Assembly: GCF_905475465.1 (NCBI RefSeq)
Contig: NC_062247.1
Coordinates: 1,302,001 to 1,366,000, forward strand
Direction: 5' to 3'
Length of the DNA stretch: 64,000 nucleotides
Origin: Pieris napi
Lineage: Eukaryota; Arthropoda; Insecta; Lepidoptera; Pieridae
Part shown: positions 1 through 12,400 of the stretch, piece by piece
Numbering within the stretch: position 1 is the first letter of the stretch
Layout: each line of letters begins with the position of its first letter
Position numbers and translations under genes: made by a program
The notes under the pieces: model-generated
Told to the model about the DNA's origin: nothing
The model's database searches: none
The model's input: only the letters and a program-made list of their open reading frames with translations

Positions 1-420
1 ACTGACAACAAATATGGCGGTAAAAACCAGAGAAAGATTTTAACTAACTACGTCAATTGTCAAACTAGTGAAACAGAATACTACTAAAATCTATAGTTGA
101 TTTTTTTCGTTCTGTATTTAGAACTAATATTTTTAAACACGCAATGAGATAGGCTTTTCTGATTGACAGCCGATGCCGACTTTTGGTTTTACGATATTTT
201 CCCTATGAGCAAATTCTTTGTGCGCAGATAGAGAAATCCATTGTATTAGTTTAGTCTTTATTTGAACCCAGAGTTAAGCTCGTCAAATAACATGATATAA
301 CATGACAGTTACATATTATAATATTAATAATATCATAAGTATTACTTTACTAACAATATATGGACTTTTTAATGGTCTGTATTAAATGATTTTTATTTTA
401 TTTTTATTTATTAAGAGTAC

Positions 421-3400
421 CTTCATAATCATCCAACGCCTCATCACAATGTTCCTTCTGTCTATGTTTGTAAAGTTCAAATTTATTTGGCAAAACTTGG
501 TCACAATCTCGGCATGGTATTCTAAAATAAATATAATAACTCAAAAACTATGAGAATGTCAATAAAAATTATTACGAAAAGAAAGGATAAACAAGGAGAT
601 GGAGAATTTTTTATCTGTAACAACGTTTGTCACTTTTTGCTCTGGTAATGACGTCTTCTGTGGAAAAGTATGGAAAAGTGTGTATTATTTGTAAACAAAA
701 GAAATATTGAAAAACTATAGTCATTATATATTTAGATTACATGAACATGTCTAAAAACTGTCTGAATTAAAAACTACCCAAACAAACCGTATACCTATAA
801 TAATCTTGTCTGGCTATTTTCGTGGTACCGCCATCTTCATGTGCGGTTTTTCCGTGAATTTTCTTTCTATGATATGCAACGCTCCAGCTAAACATAAATT
901 AAGTTAAAGATTTAATTAATAAATTACTTTAATAAATTTATATATACGTGATCGAGGTTAATTCTAAAGAAGTTATATTAAAATCCATCACAATACCATA
1001 TTAAATCAAGGACGGAGCGGATGAGCGGTTTCATGGAAGATGGAGGGATCTTGGGGTCAGGACCCCCTTAGAACGTGAAATGGATTTGGTTTTTATTTGA
1101 TATTATTAAAAAACTACCACTCAGTTGAATGAATTTCATACTTTCATTTGATTATTTGTAACTCGCTTTCAGCGACAACGTTAGTTTAGCTTTAATATAA
1201 AAAAACTGTGTCTTAAAATGTGCTTAGAAGCCTTAAAAGCCGGCAACGCACTTGCAAGCCAGTCCAAGAGTGGAGGTGAGCACTTAACTCTGTGTTTATA
1301 CGTTTGCCTCCTGTTTCATAAAAAAGGTTAACTATTCGATTGTTCGTATAGTTACAGGTATTAAATAAATTGAGAGAGCATTGTCGGCCTAGCGGCTACA
1401 GCGTGCGACTCTCATCCCTGAGGTCATAGGTTCAATCCCCCCACCGCACCATTGCACCGATGGTTACTTAGCTCTAACGGTGAAAAAAAACATCGCGAGA
1501 AAACCGGCTTCCCTTAGACCCAGTCGACGTGTGTGTCAGAAGGCTGATCTCCTACTTGCCTATTAGATTGACAAACGATCATGATAGAGAAATCTGAGGG
1601 CCAGACCTAAAAAAGTTGTAGCACCACTGATTTATATTATTTCTTTATTAAATAAATTGACTGAACTACCTGTTAGGAAATGTCAATTCACATTGGTTAC
1701 ACTTAAATAAAAAGTTTTCGTTGGCATGCTTCAAGCGGCGATGTACTTGTAAATACGTCCAGTGCAGATAGGAGCGACCACAGTCCTATAACGTATTTTG
1801 TATTGTAATATATCTACTGCCTATATAGAAACTACCCTCCAAATATGTAAAAAAACTTGAGAGGTGTGAAAGGACACCCGGATGGAACGAAGTACCTTTC
1901 GATTAATTAGTGAAGGAATTGTAATAAAAATTTATTTTTTTAAGTTATAATAATATATTTTTGAAGTTATACTTTTTTAGGCGCGTTATGAAAAATTGAT
2001 GAGAGTGAAATTTTACGATGCGCGCACACCGTGACACAAAATTAACAGAATGAAGTTGCCCACGGAAGATGCTACGAATAATAATAGAATTTATGTTACA
2101 CTTAATGTAAGAGAATAATAATAAATATTTATTTATTTAATTTTTCAAATGTAAACTGAACTTTATTGACTATAATGACTCCTTTTTCAGTCTTTGATTA
2201 ATAATTGTAATTAATTATTTGCATGCAATCAAAAACTATTTTTAATATTAATAGAACTTAATTTACAAAAAAACGGGAGAAAAATAATAAAGGATGTTGC
2301 TATGCTTACTGCTAGAAGCAGTTTCTTCCAGACGTCCCAGACATAATATAAAAAATAATAATAATAACTAATATCAAAGAAGTGCCTTCCGAAGCCGTAT
2401 TCAATTACAAATGGCGTATGACGTTTTTGTCAGAAATTTCAGAATGACATACCTCACACAAAAAGTGTTTGACAACAGGAAATCCACCATATCCCAAAAT
2501 CCCAGCACTGCTTGCGCTTTCCTCTTTTTTACCATCAGTTAAATTCCTTTTGTAAAACCCATGTGTTGTCTTATGGGTTGTACACCTATATTCAAAAATT
2601 AATTAATTAAAATGTTACAAGATTTTAGTTCGGGACCAACGAGAACATAAGAAAAAAAACGACGGGTTGCACTAATTATCAGTATAAAAGTACTATGATT
2701 TATGTGGTAGAATTCAATATATTATTATAATTGCGCTATCGTACACAAACATGACAATTTATATTACATTAAATACGCCTCGCCAGCTGTCTACTCTCCA
2801 TCCGTCTTACGAATTTTCGATCAGGTCACGTGTCCTGACGCGAGTTTAAATTTTTTTCCCATTCCAAAAAAAGTGTACAACGTCGCTAAAGAAGTTTTCA
2901 CTTCAAAAATATTATTGCAAATATTCTGTATCAAGATAATGACTGCTTCATCAGGAATTGACTCCAGGACCAGGGCTGTTGCTGTATTTTTGGAACACTT
3001 AAAACTGTCAAAAGACAGAATATGAAATTCCACTTGTATCACCTCGACGTTCGTCGTTCCACAACTGAGAGTTTCTTAAGACAGTTTTTGTCGCACACCA
3101 CTATGTGCCCACTGAAGTATCCGAACCAATTCCACTTAGGGTCTTTCAAGAAGAGAGCGTATCAATTCTTTAAATGAGCTGTTTGCAACCTGTTCAAATA
3201 CTTTTAGTACAAACCTGGAATATGTAGCGAAGCTGACTTTGCAGACGTGACAAACGAACGGATTTTTAACACCTTTGTGCTGGATTCTGTGCGAGTTTAG
3301 AGCGCCTTCCAAATAGAACACGCTGCGAAGAAATTTAATTTTTAAATTAAATTTGCAAAAATATTTTTATATAAACCAATACAAAGAACCCTATAATATT

Positions 3401-6400
3401 AACTTTTCTTCTAAAATTAGAGCACTTCTAGTCAAAGCTCTACAATATTTCGTACATTCTAAGCCTACTTGAAACTTTAAATGAATTATTTTAATTTTAT
3501 TTTGTTTTCTTTACCAGGGTTATCGCTTGAAAGCGTTGTCCTCCTTAATTTTTTAATTGTAATGTATTTCTTGCAACGAAGTGTTTATTTATTTATTTCG
3601 AAAAGCTTGCCAACGCTCGGCACACATTGGTACAAGAACAATAAAATACAATTTTTAATAGACAAACATAACATACACGACGAGATAACAAAAAAAAGTG
3701 TGGCATTCAGGGACTGCCGCGGTCAAGCTATTACATAGCATTTTTTATTAACTTATGCATATTATATTTTTTTTATTTATGCAATATTTTTATTTTCTTT
3801 GATATTAATTCAATCTACCACTCTACCAGACTCAGAGACTAACACGCCTATATAGCACCTGCGCTACGTCACCGATCACGCCAGACCTATGTGAGACGCA
3901 GTAAGCGTTCTGTCCCGCTCTAACGCGTATTGGCCGCACCTATATTACGTCATCGTGTGTTAGGTTTTTATTTTCGTTACGGAATTTCTTGATTCGGTCG
4001 CCGCGCTATGGATGGAGCAACCATGGATGTGTTAAATAATAATTCTGGTAGTCCATAACTCATAGGCTCCATAACAATATAAAAACAATAAAGTACTCAC
4101 TCTTCACAATATTCACACCGAAAAGCCTTTTCAATTCTGACAACTCGTATGATGGCGTTGCTCGACTCATCCATCTCTTTGAGCAGGGGCTGACTCTCTT
4201 CTTGACTCACTTCTCTTGGTATTGGCTTGCTAAGAGTGGATTCTGTAATATTTTATTGATTATTCTCTTTCTTTTGTTTCTATCAAATGGTGTTATTGGT
4301 AATGTAAAGACAGATGAGCTAGAGGGGGGGGGGGGGCGTAGTTAGGGACATCTGTCCCCCCCTATATAACACTATTTTTTTTAGTATATACGGGCAAACG
4401 GGCAGGAATCTCATCTGATGTAAAGTGATACCGCCGCCCATGGACACTCTCGAGAGGGCTCGCGAGTGCGTATCCGGCCTTTTAAGAATTGGTACGCTCT
4501 TTTCTTAAAGGACCTTAAGCTAGTTCGCTGCGACATAAACATGAAAATTAAGAATGGATGGATGTTGGAGACATATTTAAGATTAAAAACCAAATTTAAT
4601 TATTGAACAGTTAATATATAATTACCAGTTTTGACAGCCTGCGTCACAAGTCCACTTGTGGGAGAGAGTCGCTCGCTGGGTTCATCCCGCTTTATGTCGT
4701 TGGCAAATGTCTCAATACATTCACTTGATTTTGTTAAGTGCTCCTAAATTTTTTATAATTATTATTTAGACTAGAATATTTAAATAAAAAGGAGGCCAAC
4801 TGGCGGCCTTATCTATGAGCGATCTCTTTTAGGCAACCACTGTGATTAAAAATATATTAAATTTAAGGTGAGCACAAGAAGTGCAAACATACATAAAATA
4901 TACATATGTAACTAAAATAGACTGTGAAAGGGCACATGGAAAAGAAAAGGACTCATAAAACACGATATTTTCAGTTAGATCAGTTAGTACTAAAGTTACA
5001 GGTTAATAATTGCTTCATTGGTTATGGTATTTTCGACTAAAGCTGATAGTGTCTAAGCACAGTCGTGTACACAAAAATAGACAATATTTTTTTTTATGAA
5101 CATCGTTTTGAGAATCAACTGTATAGTGGTAGCAGATAATAGAAATACCTGCGCATCTGTATGGTCCCTAAAAGCACGAGAACAAATGCCACAGACCAAT
5201 ACGAGTTTTGGGCATAACTCCTCCTCATGCGCTCGTAAATGCATACGTAAGCGAGATCTTCGAGTCAACTGTTTCAGACATATGTGGCATTGGAATGGTT
5301 TTATCTGGAAAACCATTTTTAATAACTTTTTTATACGTTTAACATATTAGAGCAGTGTTTTTTCGGATTTTAGTGGCTTCAGCGTGAGACTCTCATCCCA
5401 TCCTTTCATTCTATGTGCGCATTTAAAATTAGCTCGAACGGTGAAGGAAAACATCGTGAGAAAACTTGCCCAAGACCCAAAAAGCCGACGGCGTGTGTCA
5501 GGCACAGGCGGCTGATCACCTACTTGCCTATTATATTGATCATGATTGAGTCTGAACAGATTCAGAAATATGTGGCTCAGACTTAAAAAGGTTGTAGCGC
5601 CAGTGATTTTTTTTAATACGTTTAATACTAGCGAAAAATCAGCTATGGTGGGCATAAGTATGAAAGTGGTTACATTACTCAAGTACTAATAAAGACGCAA
5701 TTTTAATTTATTGTAAGAAGAAATTATTGCTATTATTATCCACACTACGTGGTCCGTCCACGATAAATCATATTTCAGAGAAACGGTTAGAAAAAATGTG
5801 TTTGGAAGGCAGAGAACCGTAGATAATAAAATTACATTTCAAATACACGCGGGTTCTAACGCTACAGAACCGGAAAATGATGGAATGAAAAAGTATTAGG
5901 TATCTGTAAAAAAAACAATAGGGCCATGTAAGACTCGATGTCGAAAAGACTCGTATCTGTAATAAGGTATGTAGTGGTTTATGTCGAAAAGGCCCGTATC
6001 TGTACTAAGGTCTGTAAGACTTCCTGCCGAAAAGAAAAGGAAAAGCATTGAGGTTATAAAAAAATACCTGTAAATGTGTGACTCCGTGCTCATCTAATGT
6101 CTGCTTATCAAGGAATCGCTTTCCACATGTCACACATACGTATCGGCGTGTGTCTGTGTGCGTGCGACTGTGTTTTGTTAATGTCGCTCTAAAATGGAAT
6201 ATTTTTAATACTATAAACAAAATCGATTCATTTAAAAGACCATATAAAGTTTTCAACTGAAACTATTTAACATGGAGTAAACATAACTTGATTGAAAAAG
6301 AAGAAAGAGTACTCAGTGTTCCACTACTGTTATAGTTTTTGAAGTTATACTTCTTTTGGCGCGTTAGGGAAAAATGATCAGAGTAATTTTTTAAAATGCG

Positions 6401-9400
6401 CGCGCCTTTTACACCTTCACAAAAAACCGACACAACAAAATAAAAATGTCAATTTCTTTAATTATGTAGAAATATTTTTTTGTGATATTTAAATAAACTT
6501 TATTTAACTAAATAATGCATTATAATAATTTCAATGTATTAAATATCTTTTTTCTATTGTTAGTGTCGTTTTTTCTACAAAAGCAGACTACAATTTTTGA
6601 AAAGATTTTTATCTTGTTAAGCCAAAGAAGTATAACTTCTAACGCGTGTACATAAGTTTTTGAAGTTTGGTTAAAGAAATCCTCCTTAGAGGGCACGCAA
6701 AGAACAAGATCTATTGGAGATTCTTTGTCCCTCTCTTTATATATATAATTTATCGGACACAATAATTTATTGAGCATTTTAGTTATTCAAACATCAAAGT
6801 ATTTTGGTTCAATTTCTTAGGTTCAAATTATACTAACCTCAAAAAGAAGGTCTTCCCACAGTCTTTAACAGGGCACTGCCACCTTTTCTGTTTACTATGT
6901 TGAAAATGTATATGGTCAAATAATTCTGTCTCTGTTAAAAACGTCGTATTCTTACATTCGTTACATTTGTACATACCATCTTCGGTTTGAAGAGCGCTTT
7001 TTTCGTGGAATTGCCTTTTAAAAAAAATACAGTACTGTAAATTCAAACCTCAATAGTTATTAGTGTATCGGAATAAAAAGTTAGTTAAATTGTATATTTT
7101 TATTAATTTAGGCGTTAATTATGCGGCAAATAATAAATTTTAAATTACGTATTCCAGCATTGTTTAAACAGTACTGTATATAACGTAATCAAATCAAGGA
7201 ACACTTGAAATGACGTCAAACATTTTTATCTAACACGAAAATGAGACAGCATATAAATACAACATATGAGTGAGCAGGACAAAACAATGTGATGCCTCTG
7301 TTTTACATTGTTTGCCACCACTCTTGCCGCCAAGCAACGACTATAGATGCTACAATATGTAGTGCGAAACATTTGTTCATCAAAATATAGACTATGTATA
7401 TTATTTTATTTTATGGGATTTCGTTTTTATATAATATTTTGTATGGAATCTTTTATCAAATATTACGTACATATGAAATTTGAGCCTGACTTTTGATGAA
7501 AAGGACTCATTACAGTTGTGACAAGTGACAATTTGCGGACTACCTGACCGACTTCGTTTTTTACGGATTTTCTGAAAAAGAAAATATAAAAATAGGCTTC
7601 TTTGCTAATATGTTAATAACAATGATACCTAACATTTCTGTATGTGTGAGGGACATATAAACAATAGATGTTTTACTGATATTTCCATTTAATTTTGGTT
7701 ACATTAATAAAAATTTGTTTATAATTTTTTTAACTAAAAATAACTGCTACGTGTGCGACGATGCCTACATATATATCCAGTTTGTCTAGCTAAATATATT
7801 TTTATAAGAGCGTACCAATTCTTAAAAGGCCAGCAATGCACTTGCGAGCCTTCTGGCAATGTGACTTCCCATGGGCGGCGGTATCACTTAACATCAAATG
7901 CTCCTGCCCATTTGCCTCATAAAAATATATACACATATTTTGACTAATCCTTACTTAAGTATATAAAACCTTACCAATAAACTATCATCATTTGTTTGTT
8001 TCGGCCTTCCTTGCGCCCGCTGTGACAAAATATTATAAATATTTAAAAAATCTGTTATAAAAAAAACACCATATTTCTTTAAAAAAATTAGGGCACTTTC
8101 GGAATAGTCTTTTGGCTCTCTATATATCTTTCTATCCCTAATGTAACGAAATATAGCGTCTTCAAATTTGAATTAATGATTTTCCGTTCCTAGATTTAAA
8201 TACTTTTTTATAAACACTACTAGAATACTTTTTATGTACTTACTTTAAAAAAGTCCTCTTTAGAAGGCACGCAAAGAACAGTATCAGTCGGCGATTTTCT
8301 CTTTCTCCCTCTCTTCCTACATTTATGAGTGTTTAGGGTTTCTGCGTTTGGGAATATACGGCTGAAATTATATTTGAGTATGTTGTAGTTCCTTTAGTAA
8401 ACTTTTGCAGATTTAACCGCAATCCAAAATCGTAAATTAACATTCACTATATGAGACAAATGTCATTTCTTGCTTGAAAAATGGAGATGATTGACGACTT
8501 TACCGGTTTTTTAGCGTCACATTTCATATATAACGGCAAAAAGCTGAACGAAAAACTATGTATACTAAGTATTATATTATAACAGCGTAGAATAAAAATT
8601 TCCTTTTTTCAGGGAGCAAACGGAAAAATTATATTTTTTTTTTGAGGGGGCGGACGGACAGGAGGTTCACATGATGTTAAGTGATACCACCGTCTATGGA
8701 CACTCTCAATGCCTAAGAGGTCGCGCGAGCGTTGCCGGCCTTTAAAATATATTTTTTATTTCACTCTTCTCCCTAGCACGTTTTAATCTTTTGTCTCTTT
8801 CTGTTCAATTGTGACTAAAACGGCGTAATTAGACTAATTTATATTTTTAAAAGGGGAATAATTTAATTAATAATAAAATAAAAAGTACCCACCTACAATT
8901 AAAACACTTATGCTTAATCAACTCATTGACCTTCTGTGATAGCTGAACTTTTTCATTCTGAAAAGATTTACACTAAAGTATAGGCTTAAATAAGCTTAAA
9001 AAAATTATTTGCTCTGACTGTGGAACACAATTTCAAAAGCACAACACAAATCCACCAATTAAATAACATACAAAAAATAATTCTAATTTATTAAATAATT
9101 ACCTTAACTTCATTAAATTTCAACAGACTCTGCAACTGTTCATCAACGTCTTCACCAGTGTGAACGATCCATATGTCTTCATCATCACTATCTAAGGTCT
9201 CTTGTTTTACTATTGTCTCTAATTGCATTGGGGCCTGAATTAAGAATTTTTCAAAAAAATAAAAATTATTTGAGCGTGAAAAAAATCGGCGAATAAAAAA
9301 AAATGCGGTTGGTAATAACGACAGATCGTGTCAAGTGAGTAGACGAGAGAGGCCTTCGAAAACTACTAAATACGATATCGTTATGACCGAATTGTCTTCT

Positions 9401-12400
9401 TCGATTGGAGTGATATTAATCTGAAACTTTTTGGTAAATCGAAACATTATTGCAGTTTTAGCCGCGCAGCTCTACTATGTGGAACCAGCTATCCACTGAA
9501 GTATTTTCGAGCCAATTCGACTTAGGGTCCTTCAGGAAAGCGTATCAATTTTTAATAGGCAACGCACTGGCGAGCCCTCTAGCATTAAATGTGCGGTATC
9601 ACTTAAAATCAAATGAGCCAGCAAAATAATAACTCGCTTTCCAATCAATACAAATACAGATTTGTAACTTTAGAGTGAAAATGAAGGTAGTGTCAAATAT
9701 TTTAACAGATTTTTTTACCTACCATGTTTCCTTCTATACCCGACTTGTTTTCGTCGTTTTCATCTTGTCCCACTAAAACAATTTTAAGAAACTTATGGAG
9801 TAGAAGTACAGAAAAAAGACCCCAGAAAAACTTTCATAAAATTCAGTTCAGTCGGCACATGAGTAATTCAAACTAGCTACATTTGTATTTCCTACAACAT
9901 CTATCTATAATGATTTATAAATTGTAACTAATGAACAAATCCGCCACTGATTTATTATTCATTACTGCCCTAAATAGATATTCTTAATGAACGGCTAATT
10001 AAGCTAGTTGGCTGCAAAATATACAAATAAAGGAATTAATTAAAAATTATTCTACCGTCATCGCTCTTTTTCGCAGAACTTCTAGTCCGTGTTGCGACCG
10101 GTGAAGACGTTTTTGATGTAACATCATTAATCTCCTTATCTATACAAAGTAAATTACAATTTACCGAGGTATTTCCGCACCAATTCGACTTAGGGTCTTT
10201 CAAGAAAAGAATGTACTAATTCTTAATAGGGCCGGCAACGCACTTCCGAGCCCTCTTACATAGAGTGTCCTTGTGCGGCGGTATTAATTAACATCAGGTG
10301 AGACTCCTGCCTATTTGCCCCATGTTATATATAAAAAATATGTTTACGAAAAAGTTCACGATCTTCCAAGTAATCAATTTAGTTAGATAAAGTAACTAGT
10401 AACTCAAATTTTCAATTTTAAAACTTTCAACTGCTAATCATTGAATTACCTATAAATAAGAATCGCAAAATATGTTGCTAAGCTCAAAACTCGAAGGCCA
10501 AATCGAGTATTTTTTTATTTATTCCTTAAACCGAGGGAGAAGATTTTTATTCCGGAAAAGCGAAAAGTCTCTATGGGTTAGCATAGCAAAATGTTCTATA
10601 TGTTGGTATATCCTTAAAAGGTAGGCTAAGTAAAATTATATTCAGGCGAAACGAAGGTTGCCGGGACAGCTAGCTTTTTATATTCAAATGTTTCATTATC
10701 TGTACTTTTACACTTAGCTCTTAGCAAGGGTTGTCTGGAAGAGATCGCTTATAGGCGATATACGCAATAAGCCCATTGCTCTCAGCCTTTTGATTTATAA
10801 CCGTATGTAGTGTATGCAAAAGTGAAAATAAACAAAATACTCGTCACTTTTACTGGCCGATTGTCGTCAATGAAAATTATCTTACTCTTTTTCTTACAAT
10901 ACTTAAGGAGTTTCTTGCCCATTCATCTGCATATGATACTACTTTTTGGAAGGGGCAACTTTAATTTTTTTACATTTTTAACTTGTAATTTTAACATCAC
11001 AAAATGCCTTTTAATAGGCCTAGTTGAAATAAATTGATTGACTTTGAAGATCGTGAAAGAGTTCTTCGTTTTTACCGTTTCTAACATTGGGCATTTACAT
11101 AACTAATGAATTCAAAACACTTTCTCACCGAATCAAACCTAGGATCTACTTATACACCATGTTTACTGAACTTTTTCTCAGCAAACATTTCAGCAACTTT
11201 TCGCATACTTTCTGATTATTTGGTAACTAAGTTTATTAGGATAAAAAATGGCTGTCGCTACAGGTACTTACCCTCATTTTGTGCATCTTTGCTTTCTTTA
11301 GGTGGTTCGTGCGCTGTCTTTACATGTCCCTTTAACCACTTTAAGTTCGCGTAACCTTAAATTAAGCATTTGCAATTATTTATTAAAGTATTATTTGCAT
11401 TAGATTTACAATTTACAATACTATATAATAAAATCTAGATCTTATGTATAGACTAACCTACTCTATTGTATTGTAAAGTTACACGTGGCGGCGGTATCAG
11501 TTATTCTATAACAAAATATTAAACAAATCTACTCTATTTAGTATAAAAACCTACTTGTCGGAGTAATATTCAAGTAACGACGACACTACAACTAAAATGA
11601 CTCTTTTTACACAAATCAACATATATACCATTCTCTACCCACAAAATATTTTTTCTATCTACCCCCACAAACACTGCATAAATACCATAATCACACAATG
11701 GACAAGGAAATACGGCTTCCTCGTCTAAATCATGTTTATGCTCTTCACAGTGATCCATCACTTCTGGTAAATCCACAAAATTTTTGTCACAAAAGCTATA
11801 AAGGAATGTTGCAAATTATTAATAGATTCTAATATAATATATTTGAAGAATACCAATGACACTATCGAAGCTTTTCTTATTTAGAAATTTAAGTTTATAT
11901 ATTTTTTTAATTTAATTTCTAATTTATATTACCGGCACTTTAATTCCGCTAAATGCTTAGTTTGATATTTTCCCAAGAATTTTTTAACTTCTTCATCTGC
12001 CTCATCTACATTATCTATCGCTTTATCGAGTTCTGTTTCCGGTTCTATAATCTCTACGTCACTAGAACTTTCCTTTCCGCCATTTAAATCTGTCCTTAGT
12101 GGTTTGTCTTTGTTTTGATCCGAGAATTTCTTTTTCAAATCAATGTCGGTTATGTTTTGAAAAATGTACTGTTGGTTATTTTTTATAACCAAATATTCGT
12201 CGCTATTAAGAGATTCGTTCGGACTTTTAACCAGACACAATTTGAAATGGTCTTCTAGACACTGTTCACAGATAATTTTTAGCTGCACCGATGTTCTTTT
12301 TTGAGGTGAACATCTGTGAATTCTTTGATCTTCATTATCGAATAAATACATTTTCTCATAATTATTCCGGATTATCTTTCCACAGATACAACAATCCTGA

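Noticed and set aside
600..672. Possible extra zinc-finger-gene exon (KTSLPEQKVTN) between 795 and 521
   Set aside because: In the required phase it hits a stop, while exon 887-795 joins exon 521-421 directly in phase.
1377..1450. tRNA gene
   Set aside because: A and B boxes are present but cloverleaf arms do not pair and the sequence continues into a SINE body repeated at three other sites.
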